DNA from: Aphelocoma coerulescens
Taxonomy: Eukaryota > Chordata > Aves > Passeriformes > Corvidae
Direction of reading: 5' to 3'
Assembly (NCBI RefSeq): GCF_041296385.1
Contig: NC_091022.1
Coordinates: 18,309,967 to 18,373,966 of the forward strand
DNA: 64,000 bases
Positions within the stretch are counted from its first letter, which is position 1; every line of letters begins with the position of its first letter. Both the position numbers and the translations under genes were made by a program. This document shows positions 30,101 to 41,099 of the stretch, one piece after another. The notes under the pieces are model-generated. The model did not search any database, was not told where the DNA came from, and saw only the letters and a list, made by a program, of their open reading frames with translations.

Positions 30101-33100
30101 AATAAAATTAACACACCATAAAACTTCATTTCTTCTGCCCACATTTTTTTCTGTTACTGTTACAGTGAAAGACTCAACAGTGATGAAATTGTATTTTTTG
30201 TATTGTACAAGTAGGGTGCTAATTCTTAGTAACGGAATTGTTAAAGACAGGTATTTTAGTTCACCTTGCCTGCTTCAAGCTGATTTGTATTGTGCTGAGA
30301 GTTTAAGTAATGAAATAGCAATTAAGTTTCTTGAACCACTGTATCTACCTCATGAAGAACTTCAGAGTACTTACAGCTACCCAAGACATCTGGAATTAGA
30401 GTGGGAAATTCAATTAAACAGTAAACAATTCAAAAAATCCATCAACCTGAGACTGAGCTGAGTATGAAACCAATACAACAGTTTAAAAATCTCTGTATAA
30501 AGTTTTCCCCATTTGAAAGGTTAAGGAAGTACCAGCAATTGGTAGTGTCTCCAATTCTTACCAGCTCTTCAAAAAGTGCTTTCCATTACTGCAGCCTTCA
30601 AATTTTAAAACTGCTATATTTTGTCATAACTTATGCAATAGTTATTGCAGTAAGTATTTACACTGGTATATCTATTAATTCAAAAGTTGAAAACAAAAAC
30701 CTGAAGGGCTCCTTACTTGGATTTGGCTGCAATAATACTTCTGTTTGCTTCATTATTTTTTCTGTCCACAATTTAGTGCATTCTGCTTTGCTGAGAAGGT
30801 TCTCCAGATGAGCATCCAGTTCAGTCTTCTCTGCTTGACCAAGCTTTTCTTCTGTGAACTGCAAGTTAGGTTAAAAATACTCAGTTCATAGAAATAATTT
30901 TCCAGGACAAATTTAAAACAGTCATTTATATTAGCTTGAAGATGACGTCTTAAAAGATATAACCATTACCCAGTCATCAATAAAAATCTAAGGACAAATT
31001 TGAAATGTATTAAGATCACCAACACATCCATACTATCAGGTAAAAAAAGGGGCAGGAGGATGCTAATCAGACCAAGATGAGAAAGGTAATTTATAACATT
31101 ATGAAGAAATCCTGTGCTCAACTTGACACTGATAATTCTCACATGAAGCATTTTGTCCAATTTTGCAGTGTGTTGTAAAACATAAACCAAAATGAAAGAA
31201 AGTCCAGAGACAATAAAGAAAATAAAAAGATTGAAGTAATCTTGTATATTTAGTAATTGTTTGTCAATTCTCCCAGTGTAAAACCTGAAGACAAAACAGA
31301 TTCCCACTGCAGCTACCTTGAATACATAGAAAAAAATGTCCTGTCCAGGGGAAACAGGACAAAACCAGGGAGTTTAATCTTCAGTAAGAAGATTTAAAAT
31401 ATAATTAGACATTAAAGAAAGCTTCTAAAGACAAGGATTAAAAGCTAAAACAAACTTTCTTGGGAAGTTGTGAAATACATATCTTTGGGGGTGGGGGATC
31501 TTTTTAGAATAGGACAAATCAGATAAACTGTTTACATGTAACTGATCCTGTTATTCCTTACAGAAACAGTAAGATGACCTCTGCTGCTCTCGTCCAAGCT
31601 GTGACTTCAGTGAAGTACAGTATAACTTCATTTAGCCAGATAAATCCATCAGACAATTCATTTCACTTGATACAAAATTCATGCCACGTCTTACTAATCC
31701 ACAAGCAGTTTGTTCTTCAATCCCAGACAGGGAGAAGCTACACGTTTCACATCAGGGAACCAAACTAAGCCGGAAGTGAGGGCTTTGCCCGCCTCTCTTC
31801 AGAGCAGTAGTTCCTCACAACAATGATGATCTCATCCCTTGACAGCCCGTAGTTCAAAGCCAGGCATTTTCAGGAGAACCTGTCTTATGATTAAGTCTCT
31901 AACAAATTTACCAATTAGGAACTTAAAACGACTGGAAACATCCTGACTGTCCAACTTCATTCTTAACAAGTTCTTTGGTGGCCAGTAAGAAACAGAATAC
32001 AATAGAAGTAAATTGCATTGTCCAAGTTTGTTTTCATTTCCACATGTAGATTAACCAATTTTGATAGCATGCACATCTTGATAAATGCTTCTGGCATTTG
32101 CAGTTCTACATAAAAGCAAACTGCATTCATGAGAAAATTAAGCTGCCATATAGGGAAGAAGGGAATTTATTCATGGATGTACTACTACTACTGTTCAAAA
32201 TGCTTTTAAAACTATGCCAGGTGTTCTCAAAAACTTTGTACTGATTCATTGCAATACAGTAAAAATAGTTCTGGAATTATTTTTTACTATTATGGACAAG
32301 AATATTTCTATAAAAAATATTAATATTTCCTATTAATATTTCCATAGATCTTCTCAGCAGTGTGAAGATTGCTTAGCGAAGACCATAATTTCACATATAG
32401 ACTTAAATCACAAAGTCCCATCACATGATCTTATAATGAAGGGTGAAACTGCATCTCCTTTTTTTTCTCGTGTCCAACAAGAAAAAAGAAAGTGAAGGCT
32501 GGAAAGGAACAGTCGGTCTGGGAAGCAGGCAGACCTGGAAGAAGCCAGGAGTAGTGGGGGAAGCATGGAAATACCTCCATCACAAAGAGAAGCCACAATG
32601 ACTACTCTAAATTCATTTAAATTTGAACAACAATGTTTTTTGACGCGTTTGCATTTTCAGAGCTCTGCTGTGCTGCTGATCACTGGTTCTGCTTGAATAT
32701 TGAGATTTAGGGCAATACATCAGACCAGATAACAATGCTAATCACGTTCCAAACCTGACTGTGACCCAGCGAGAACTCGTAAGAAACCACTGGATTACTA
32801 TACACTGCTTGGATGTCCATCTCCATAGAGGAGATCTGTTCAAGTTTGATTATATAAACAAAGGTGATTACGGCTCAAGACAAGCGCTAAGGAACAAAAG
32901 ATAGTTATAGTGCCCTTATTGCGAAGAAAGGGGAAGACCGAATCGCAAACAATGGGCTATCAAACAAGCTTAAAAACGATACGAAAGGTAAAACAAAACA
33001 AAAAGCCTAAGCAGACACATACCGGACTTTCATGTGTCCCATCAGACTTCGACTTTTACCAATCAGGCAGCAATAAGGACACATTTCCAGCAGCCAGTAA

Positions 33101-33694
33101 AACCCAGCTGCTTATTTCAGGCAAGACACACCTTTGTCCTTTACATGCACAAAGTCCGGCAATATCTCCCGGCAGCCGATGCCTGCGCACCTCGTCCCCC
33201 CCAGTGCTGGCGCCTTCTCCCCTCTTTGCCCGCCTGACCTTGGGCTGTCTCACCCCCGCCAGCCCCCCGAGGCTGCTGTTGTGCAGCCAGCCTGGCGAAC
33301 CGCCGGGCCTGTCCAGCCGCGGCCGAAGGGGCCGGCTGGAGGAAGCAGCTCGCAGCAGCCCATCGCCGCCCAGCCCGGACACTGCTCCGGCCTCGCCCCC
33401 GCCGGCGCAGCCGGTCCTGGCGCGCCCCCCGAGCTGGGAGCCCGCGGCGGGCCCGGCCCCTCCCGGCCCCCGGGGCGGAGCCCAGCGCCCCGCGCCGGGC
33501 CCAGCGGCGGCGGCCCAGCGGAGCCACCCGCGGCCTCGGCTCCGGCTGGGGCGGCCCCGGGTGGGGCCGCCCCGGCAAAACCTCGTCCCGGCGAGGCCCC
33601 AGCAGAGGCGGACGGTCCGTACCTGCACGGCACGGCTCAGGAAGGTGCCCGCGTCAGCCGCCAGCTTCTTCACATTGAAATCCATGATGTTCAT
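12092..33694 (-). CDS. SH3GLB1: SH3GLB1, endophilin B1 (Bif-1), complete gene
   Basis: Endophilin B1 binds and curves membranes. From family knowledge it acts at mitochondria, Golgi and autophagosome precursors, in Bax activation and with the UVRAG-Beclin 1 complex. Nine constitutive exons join in phase with GT-AG splice sites to give 366 residues; the human protein has 365. The N-terminus MNIMDFNVKKLAADAGTFLS is the amphipathic helix 0. The BAR domain covers about residues 25-255 and includes FTEEKLGQAEKTELDAHLEN and ERKLLQNKRLDLDAAKTRLK. A Ser/Val/Ala-rich linker follows, then an SH3 domain at about 309-366 with VLYDYDA, the DSDWLMGE tryptophan region and a C-terminal YLELLN. The start is the family start and lies in a CpG island. 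Two optional microexons sit between exons 5 and 6. There are no stops or frameshifts, and ODF2L lies head to head upstream. Confidence 0.97.
12972..13016. repeat. Two-copy tandem duplication, ~23 bp unit
   Basis: The segment AAATGTTCTTGCAAGCTAAG plus AT occurs twice in a row with no visible substitution, inside the last SH3GLB1 intron. It appears to be a recent local duplication. Confidence 0.85.
13211..13442 (-). CDS. SH3GLB1: SH3GLB1 coding exon 8 (linker and start of SH3)
   Basis: The acceptor ...ctctcacag and donor GAG|GTAAGAG bound 232 bases. The first base completes a split serine codon. The exon encodes the low-complexity linker (FPSTFLSNNNQ..., SVLASASASLPSV) and the first SH3 strand (KARVLYDYDAANSSELSLLA). 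The linker is the fastest-diverging part of the protein. Confidence 0.96.
13443..18410. other. SH3GLB1 intron 7, no further coding exon seen
   Basis: About 5 kb of AT-rich intron. T runs occur near 15,450 and 15,910. No additional in-phase exon or mobile element was recognised. Confidence 0.6.
18411..18511 (-). CDS. SH3GLB1: SH3GLB1 coding exon 7 (end of BAR)
   Basis: The acceptor ...gtgttacag precedes 101 bases encoding AHHLRCLNDFVEAQMTYYAQ and on to LDLQKQLG. The donor is AAG|GTAGTA, and the exon ends with two bases of a split codon. Last helix of the BAR domain. Confidence 0.95.
18990..19079 (-). CDS. SH3GLB1: SH3GLB1 coding exon 6 (BAR)
   Basis: The acceptor ...cttttag and donor CAT|GTGAGT bound 90 bases, 30 codons, phase 0. 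The product begins SEQEVRITQSEFDRQAEITR and ends GISSTH. It is the constitutive exon downstream of the alternative microexons. Confidence 0.95.
19792..19809. repeat. (AT)n microsatellite
   Basis: Alternating AT for about 18 bases in the SH3GLB1 intron between exons 5 and 6. Confidence 0.85.
19927..19950 (+). other. G-run cluster, potential G-quadruplex
   Basis: G runs of seven, six and six separated by 1-4 bases, followed by a GGGG at 19,961-19,964, isolated in AT-rich intron. The G-rich strand is the template strand of SH3GLB1, so a fold would form there and not in the pre-mRNA. Confidence 0.65.
23080..23103 (-). CDS. SH3GLB1: SH3GLB1 alternative microexon (24 bp, IWAEEVTK)
   Basis: A 24-base segment between acceptor ...gctgactag and donor AAA|GTAAGT encodes exactly IWAEEVTK. 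This equals the last eight residues of the 21-residue insert that I recall for a longer human isoform (Bif-1b). Length is a multiple of three, so inclusion or skipping keeps the frame. Expression cannot be seen from DNA; in mammals the longer forms are enriched in neurons and muscle. Confidence 0.85.
24548..24586 (-). CDS. SH3GLB1: SH3GLB1 alternative microexon (39 bp, QLNTSQPEENNIM)
   Basis: A 39-base segment between acceptor ...acatttaag and donor ATG|GTAAAT encodes QLNTSQPEENNIM. The recalled human counterpart begins QLNSARLEGDNIM. With the 24-base microexon it makes a 21-residue insert between exons 5 and 6, giving 387 residues. The ends match the human form and the middle has diverged, as expected of a surface loop. 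Confidence 0.82.
26615..26707 (-). CDS. SH3GLB1: SH3GLB1 coding exon 5 (BAR)
   Basis: The acceptor ...atcgctttcag and donor GCA|GTAAGT bound 93 bases, 31 codons in phase 0, encoding KERKLLQNKRLDLDAAKTRL through VAEARAA. The basic, heptad-like residues form a BAR helix. Confidence 0.96.
27098..27231 (-). CDS. SH3GLB1: SH3GLB1 coding exon 4 (BAR)
   Basis: The acceptor ...cctttacag and donor ACT|GTAAGT bound 134 bases. The product GNALIKCGETQKRIGTADRE continues to FLTPLRNFIEGDYKTIT, a well-conserved BAR segment. An A/C-rich low-complexity stretch lies just upstream in the intron (27,358-27,478). Confidence 0.96.
27358..27478. repeat. A/C-rich low-complexity stretch in SH3GLB1 intron 3
   Basis: About 120 bases made almost only of A and C on the plus strand (T/G on the gene strand), beginning with an A run. 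The 67-residue open frame through it is compositional and is not a gene. Confidence 0.8.
28069..28197 (-). CDS. SH3GLB1: SH3GLB1 coding exon 3 (BAR)
   Basis: The acceptor ...ttttttag and donor ATG|GTAAGA bound 129 bases encoding ARIEEFVYEKLDRKAPSRMN and on to DAGNEFGPGTAYG. Phase 1 at both ends, matching its neighbours. Confidence 0.96.
30717..30858 (-). CDS. SH3GLB1: SH3GLB1 coding exon 2 (BAR start)
   Basis: The acceptor ...aacttgcag and donor CAA|GTAAGG bound 142 bases. The product starts FTEEKLGQAEKTELDAHLEN and ends KQTEVLLQPNP plus one base of a split codon. First BAR helix. Confidence 0.97.
33623..33694 (-). CDS. SH3GLB1: SH3GLB1 coding exon 1 (start codon, amphipathic helix)
   Basis: ATG at 33,694-33,692 starts 24 codons, beginning MNIMDFNVKKLAADAGTFLS, followed by donor CAG|GTACGG. 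This is the family's N-terminal amphipathic helix. The exon is in the CpG island and the 5' UTR runs to higher coordinates. Confidence 0.96.
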
Positions 33695-33707
33695 CTTGGG
33701 CGGGGGC

Positions 33708-33718
33708 GCTGACTCAGC
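33708..33718. promoter_or_regulatory. Palindromic MARE/ARE-like site
   Basis: GCTGACTCAGC, a perfect palindrome, lies 14 bases upstream of the SH3GLB1 ATG. It contains the AP-1 core TGACTCA and the antioxidant-response core TGACTCAGC bound by NRF2 or BACH with small MAF proteins. Occupancy is inferred. Confidence 0.5.
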
Positions 33719-33868
33719 CCCGGCACCCGCAGCGGCGACGGCCGCTCCGGCCCGCCCCTGTGGGAGCCGCCGGGGGCGGTGCCGGGCCCGGCCCGGCCGC
33801 AGCGGATTGGCGGGGCCGCGGCGTCAGCCCAGGGCCCGGATCGGCCGGGTGAGCGGCGCCGGCGGCCG

Positions 33869-33932
33869 CCCTGCCCCGCCCCCGCTCTGCCCTGGCCCCG
33901 CCCTGCCCCGCCCCCGCTCTGCCCTGGCCCCG
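33869..33932. repeat. Exact 32-bp tandem duplication of GC boxes
   Basis: A 32-base unit starting CCCTGCCCCGCCCCCGCTCT occurs twice head to tail without a mismatch (33,869-33,900 and 33,901-33,932), which doubles the Sp/KLF-type GC boxes in the SH3GLB1 promoter region. Confidence 0.85.
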
Positions 33933-34399
33933 CCCCGCCCCGGCCCCGCTCCGCCCCGGCCGCCTTCCTCCCCCAGCCCCGCTCTGCCTCGCTCCGGCTC
34001 CGGCTCCGGCCCGCCCCGCCCCGCCCCGCTCTGAGGGGATGGCGGGCGGGGTGGAAGGGGAGGGTTGGCCCCGGTGGCCCGTCAGAATCTTCGTCCCGGG
34101 CAGCCCAGGGTGTTATTGGCGGCCCCAAGGCTGCGGCTGTTTCGGGGCTGGGTCAGCCCGCCCGCCAGCCCTGGGCGAGGGAGACTCTCGGAGCCGGCCG
34201 TGGCCTTTGCTGTAAAGACTCCCTAGCAGGGTGGGCGGCACCGACAGAGTCCGGGCGGGCGGGCGGAGGTGCCCCCACGGGCACGTCTGTCCGCGCTCCA
34301 CGCGTGAAAATCCTGCCCCTCCGAGGGACCGCGAACCGGCCTGTCCCGGGGGCTGGCCCCCTCGGACGCGGCTCTTGGGAGGACAAGTCCCGCCTCCGC

Positions 34400-37300
34400 T
34401 CCTGTTTCTTGTGTCCTGAGTTTTGTAAATCAAACCTTGTCCTCACGAAAAACAGTTTTCGGATAGACCGTCGAAATGTAAGCTGGGGATGAATTTTTAA
34501 GAAGTCGTTCAGAAAAAAAGGCTGTTTATTAAAAGATGTTTGGATAAACATCTACTGAGATGCAATTAGGCAATAGCACCAAAACATGACAAGAAGAGTT
34601 TTTGGAAACCTTGAGTGCAGTAGCAAAACTCAATAGCAGTAATCAAGCAAATTAGGAGAAAATAGTTCTACTTTGAGTAATTTCCATTATTTTAATATCT
34701 CTCATCATGATTTTTGAATGTTCAAGAAGAAAAGAAAGGACCTTTGACATGGCCAGGAATTAGAAAACATTTACATTGTGGCATCATTTGCAACAACTTA
34801 ATATACCCAGTTTGAAAATTATCCTGATCAGTCAGTGAAGTAATTTATGTCATAATCCAAATAATAATGTGTGGCTGAATTTGATAAAGTCAGAGGAAAT
34901 CCTATGGCATTATGACAAGAAGTGAATTCCAGAGAAGGGAAATAACTAACAATTAAAGCAATCTTGCTTACATGCCGGTCAGATTCCAGGAATTAAAACC
35001 AAAACAAAACCCAGGCTGTGTAAAGTTCTTATTGTACCTTTTATCCTGATAAGAACAAGGCCTGAAAGGTATTGTGTGTGTTTCCTTTTCTCGAATCATT
35101 TTACCTTTTTCAGCTTGTATTGTCTTGCTTATACATCAGTATAAATGTTTGCATATAAAAGCTATATGACAAGTTTGTTTCCATTTCCTAAACTTAGTGT
35201 TACTGGTATATAGAAGTCCCACAAGTCTCTCTTTCAATGCTCAGTACTATATGGCCTGATAAAAGCTGATTATAGTCATGTAAGTGCTGATTACAATTTA
35301 TTGTGATATCAATTTAGCATATGTAAAAAGAAATCACCATCAAAAATTTTTAATTTGAATCTACAGAAGCAATTATTTCACTTCATAACTTCCATTATGG
35401 CTCTAAGTTCCAGCAGTTCCCGTTGATGGAGTTCTACAAGAAGAGATGCCAAACAACTGAAAGCAGTGGTGCCTGAGCTTGTAGCAGAAGCACTACCTCA
35501 GCTGCAATGTTCCCCAGTAAAGCCCTGCATGTGTAGTATGTTCAGGCTGGAATGGACAGCCATCAAGTCAGTCTTAACTCTTCCCAAATCAAAATATTGC
35601 TAGCTCTTCCCTGAAGCTTGCAGCCTGCTGCTACCCCTGACATGTGAGCTTTGCCTGCCAGAGAGGAAAGTGCTGCTTTCTGTTACATTGTCTGACATCC
35701 TTGGCACTGCTTTTCATTCAGAAAATGGCTGGATGGAAGAGGAACAAGACTCCCACCTTAAACCTCCATGAGTTAGAGTGATCTTGTAGGATATTGGAAA
35801 CCTACTTTTAGTTGCTCCTTTCCTGAGGAGCCCCAAACAGAGTAGTACTACTTCTTAGGAAAAACCCTTAAGTAGCCAGTACTTCCACCACTAGCAGATG
35901 GGCTGCTTGGCACATGTGGGGCACTGGATCTGGTGTTTCAGTTCTCACTTTTAACGTCCTTCCTCTTTTCATGAATGTTTAGTGGTCAATGTGACGGAGA
36001 GAAAGAAAATAACTCTTCAACTAGTGATTAGTACACTTATTCAAGAGGAAGATCTGTTCTACTGCATGATTATATACTTAATATAAAACTCTAGTTCAGA
36101 TAATGTTTTTCCCATTTTGTACTTTAATGTATAAATAAATTCATTTAATGGATCACAACCTGGAACTCCATGCTTTCCAAATTCCACAGTATTCTACTAC
36201 TCTTAAAACACTACTGAGTTTCTCGCTTTCTTGACATTCCCTTTCTCTGCATGCAGTAGGCCTATTACATACTGTTCAGGACAAACTCTGGAAATATTTT
36301 TCACATTCTAGAAGATGTTAACAGCTGAATTTTAGAGACTGCTGTTGCCATTTTAAGAAATTACTACATGCAGGCTGTCTGTCCTGTCTTTATTGGAAGC
36401 TTCAATACCTGGCTCTAGGAGGAAATCAGGTCCCTCTCTACAACTACTATTCAGAGCCAAAAGCATTGTCAGGGTCTTGGGCTTGGGATAAACTGATATA
36501 TCTGGCTCAGGTAAGGAAAGCCATACCTTAGCACACAGACTTAATTAGAAGCCAGATACTGACACTGGGAGTGCTGAAGGTAAATTCAAAGCATGCAGAA
36601 TGTGTAGAGATATACATCAATGCATTCTGATAAAATCAGTTGCAAGGGTTGAGGAGCTGTGTTGGAAGAACAGTATCAAACAGTAGCTGTCCTCAGAAGT
36701 GGGCTAGACGACAGGACGGTCACTAGTAAAAGTACTGGAGCCATAGGATTGCCAGGCTCAAGAACTGTCTCAGGCTGAAAATGAAATTAAAGCCTGCCAT
36801 GAGCCCAATCTCTGAGAATTAAGAAGAGGGTGTGTGACCATTGTACCAGAAGGTATGGTGAATGACATACTTTGCCTACTGTCTGATCTTCAGCCTTTCT
36901 TGTAACATACCCCAAAAGAAGAAAGAACCTTTTGTAGCATTGTACTGCTGGATATAAACAGACCCTGAAACATCCCTTCCTATAAGTAGAAATAGAATTC
37001 ATATGGAAAATCCAAACCAACCACCAACCAACCAACCAAAATTATATTAATATAAAGGTTTATAGTATAATTAAAATAAAATATTTTTATGTAAAGAATA
37101 ATAGCTTATAACTGAAATGATTCTCAGCTGACTCCCAGTACTGCTTTCTGTCTGTACGGGAAGGTAGTGGTTGAACCAAAGGCTTTGGAGTCAGAGATTT
37201 GAAGAATCCCAGAAATGCCTTCATAAGTCAGTTTATATGCTGTGAAAACACTGTAAATTAAACAGACACACTCTGGTAGCACATCTAATCCCAATAATAT

Positions 37301-40300
37301 AGTGCCCATGTTGGAATTCATACTTTTTAAATTTTGTAATACACTGAGGTTTATGGGTTGCGTCTTGTGTCACTGTGTGTATATACCCCTCTTCCCACTC
37401 ATGATTATGTAACTGCTGCATATATTTGCATAATCTATTTTTTATTGATACTTAACATATTTGTGTCATCATTTAATGCAGTTTAAGAATGGGAAATTAA
37501 TAGGCAATACATTCCTTTAATGTATTACTAGTCACAACCCTGCAGAACTCCAGCTGATACTTTGAAGAATAGTAGCAATCCTGGAACCAGATTTTCCAGA
37601 GAAACATGTGTAAATTTGATTTGCCATTTATTGATGTATTGAAAAGACATATAAAAAGGAGTAGAATCACTATAATAACCAAAACTTGTTTTACTAAAGT
37701 AGGTAAGGGCATTTGTGTGTGAGTCTATAGATTCTTTGCCAGCATTAACAACTGTAAGCTTAGCTTGATAATAACCAGGCAAAGATTATAAAGTCAGTAG
37801 TGCCAGCTGCCTGGCCTGTGTACAATCAGGCTTTCATGAAAAATGTGGGGACTGGATTTGACAGAGCCAGAAAGCAGCTGTTCTCAACAGCACACTTCCG
37901 CTCAGAAACTACAGAGATCTGAGGGAGAATTAATGCTCCTTTTCACATTAGTGCACCCTTTCAGTGGTCCTTGTGGCAGCTGTTGCTGTGCTTCCCCGAA
38001 ACACTCAAACTGGAGTTGTACTAGGACTGCATGCAGCAACTGGCAAAACGTTCAGTAAGCAAAAGTCCTGAGATTTCAGGGAACTGGACTAGGTATATCA
38101 TGTGTGGTTTTCATGGTCCTTGTCCTTTGAATATCATACTTCCTGGAGCAGGAAGGATAATAATTTAGTCCCATACACCAGCTGTCTATCTTAGAAGAAG
38201 TTGGCTGTCTTACGCTTGGAGGAACTGGCCCCTGTGGAAATAGAAATAAATTTTTGGGGTTTCCTCCTTTAACTATGCAATGATAGTTTAATAAGTGGAG
38301 GTTATTTGCAGCTTTACCACTTCCCTAATAGTGAATGTGAGAAAGTAGTTTCATCACATGGTACTACAGTTTCTCCACATGTGGCATAGGAATAATTAAA
38401 CTTACCTCTTCATGGAACATCATGAAGTTTATGTAGGAAGCTAGAAGCTGAAATTATTTTAAGAACATTGGGAAAACCATATTAAGGAACACAGCTTTTA
38501 TGGTTTTGACATCAACTATCACAACTTTTCTAGCTAGTTTGAGCTGGCATGTGGCAGTTCTATTGGCAACTGGGACTGCAGCACACATAGCTTTTGAACA
38601 TACATACATATGTATACATGTATACACGTAAACATAATAATGGAAATCAAACAGCCTTACCCTGTCATTTTACACCTGCTTGTCAAAAAGCATGACAGAG
38701 CAAATTTTGTCTGTCTTTTGTAGAGGTGTTTTGGGAAGTGCTCAATCCTGCGTTACTTGAACTGGCTTCTTCAGAGCTTTTACTATGGACAGAGATCAGT
38801 GAACATGAGCTCCTGATTAAAACAAATCTTCCTCATTCTACTACAGTAAGAGTCAGCCTTAAGTACTAAATTCAACCTCCAACTTTTCATATTTGATTGT
38901 ACTTTTAAATATGCATTTATATCAAGGTGAGAGCATCTCGAGAAGAGATGCTGTGATGGATTTTTGGAACATTTGGGAAAACTGAAAGTGTAGTTGGAGC
39001 CCACTAGATGTCAGTGCCGCCGCACAATAGACTGCAGCTCTGCTCGCTAGGCAGGTAGGACTGTGTGTCCCAGAGTAATGGGTGAGTTGTCCTGGATCGC
39101 GGGAATTGTCTATGTAAGGTCTCTCATATTTTTACATAACTCTGGGAAATAGTTACAGGAGCAATGATGCAACCCATTTATTCTGATTGCCTGATGTAGT
39201 TCCTATCAAAGAATTTGTATGCAGCAGAACTCCTTTATGGAATAAGAAGACTTATCAGAAGCAAACAAAAGGAGATATTTCTGAATGAAAGGACAGTCAC
39301 TGAACTAAAAGCAATTAGAGGGAACCGGTACTAGCAAATAAAGCTTCATCTCTGACTCTTTCGTCCAAAGGAGTCTTTCTCCTCTAAAATGTGTTAGTTG
39401 TTCTGGCTTCAATATGAACTGAAATTACAACATTGATTATTGCTTGGGAAAATGAAATTTTATATTTGAAAACACAATATTTTGTCTCTGCTGGATATCC
39501 ACTTCTGTGTAAGGCAGCAAATGTCTAAAGATTGCTGGAGAAATTAAATCTGGTCAATCTTGCATGCACCAAGCAGTGCATACAAAGATGGGGAAGAAAC
39601 AGTGTATTAAGAGGGTCACTGCAAATCTGCAGGTTTTGCAATAGCAGGCAATTGCCAAAATTAAACAATGAACAAAGAAACACACTGGAGTCATGAATTT
39701 CTGACATGGAAATGAAAGGTTCAATTATACCTTTGGAACAGATGAAGTCATGAACTGTGACAAACACTCAGCAGTGTTCCTGCAGCATCTAAAGAAGCTT
39801 CTCTCAAGCACATCTCTTTTAATAAGGCCTGTAATTATGTCATTGTGGAACTGTGTGTCCTATATCCTTTAATTATTTTCCACTCTGTGGATTGTGCCAC
39901 TGTCATTAAAATGTGGTTTTGAGGACTGAAACTTGTAATTCATTCTTTGTTTAGGAGGTACAGAGTGCAGTGCTAATTATCATGCTAATTAGACCTCACT
40001 CCTGGATAGTGCTTGCTTTATTTTATAAACTACGACCAGATTTTTAGAAAATTGCAAAAATTTATTGCTTTCTTTTTAAAACAAGCCAATCTTATAACAA
40101 GTTCTAGGAAGCTAAAATTAAGAATTTTGTCTGAGGTGACTATGGGGCACCAAAGCCACAGCTCATAACTGTGGTAATGAAGCAAAGGTCTGTCAGAAAT
40201 CATGAATTCTCAGTTCGAGACTGTGGGCCCTATAGAGAACAATGCCTTAGGCCTTTTGCACATGCAAAGACAGAACCTCCTTTGGAATTCAGGTACAATC

Positions 40301-41050
40301 AGGCACTCACTCCAGAATGGATAATGGAATGATTGCATGTCTACTTGAATTTGAAAGGTTGAGATTTACCCTTTGATATTTATTACCAGGCACATATGTC
40401 TGTCTAGGTAATATTCTCCAAAGAGTGTATAAAGTGCGTAACTGCTCTCTGAAATTCCACTGTCAGCAATAGAACAAAATACACACTGGCATGTTTACAA
40501 AGGATGCCAAAGAATATGTTTGATTTTTATTTTGATTGTTTCTGTCAAGCTTTTTTTTTAATGTAAGTTGCTGATGCTGATATTCACTCAGCATGTTAAA
40601 AAGTACCATTTCTATCAGTATGATTTTTATAAACAAAATGTGCAAATTATAATTACGTATGAGCATATGTGTCTATGTTCGTATCTACATATGCACCAGT
40701 ACAAATGATCATGTTTGTATCACATGATCACTGAGTTTTGCACAATTCATTATCTAAAAGTGATCTTCCCGTACATCTAAGTGATCCTTCTGTATGTCTC
40801 TTGCAGTGTCTCAGATATTCTGTGAATTGCCACCTCATCTGAACGTGGATATTTAAAAATATGCGGCTTTTCTACGGTGTTTGACAATGTATTGCCAAAA
40901 CAGCTTCATATACGGGCAAGTTACATGAAGACTTAGTGTTTAACCTCAGAAAAAAAAAAATTAAAATTAATCGAAACGCCCAGAAAGAAATCAGCGGTAG
41001 GATCTAAAGCTCCCCAGAGGTCTCCAGGATTTTTGTCCATCTGGGTCTGA
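34400..41050. other. Spacer between SH3GLB1 and ODF2L, no gene recognised
   Basis: About 6.6 kb between the two CpG islands. No CLCA exon or other coding exon could be recognised. Minor items are a (CCAA)n run at about 37,017-37,038, a TATG/CATA palindromic stretch near 38,600-38,630, and a CTCF-like motif at 39,001. The rest is unremarkable AT-rich DNA. Confidence 0.6.
39001..39016 (+). promoter_or_regulatory. CTCF-like motif
   Basis: CCACTAGATGTCAGTG matches the common CTCF core CCACTAGATGGCAGT with one changed position (T for G). It lies in a small GC-richer island in the spacer between the two divergent genes. Binding is a prediction only. Confidence 0.35.
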
Positions 41051-41099
41051 CAGTAACCTCCTGGGTGCTCACGGGCAGGTCGCAGGCGAGTAAGGGGCA

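Larger units (their letters stand above)
33140..34400. promoter_or_regulatory. SH3GLB1: CpG island and promoter of SH3GLB1
   Basis: About 1.2 kb of very GC-rich, CpG-dense DNA flanked by AT-rich DNA on both sides. It contains SH3GLB1 exon 1 and many GC boxes (CCCCGCCCC) upstream at 33,870-34,030. There is no obvious TATA box, as is usual for a housekeeping promoter. The transcription start probably lies between about 33,720 and 33,900. The long open frames across the island on both strands are compositional. Confidence 0.88.

Noticed and set aside
32910..34492. Several long open frames on both strands (up to 374 codons) across the SH3GLB1 CpG island
   Set aside because: Pro/Ala/Arg/Gly-rich compositional frames in GC-rich DNA with no family similarity; they overlap the real exon 1 and promoter.
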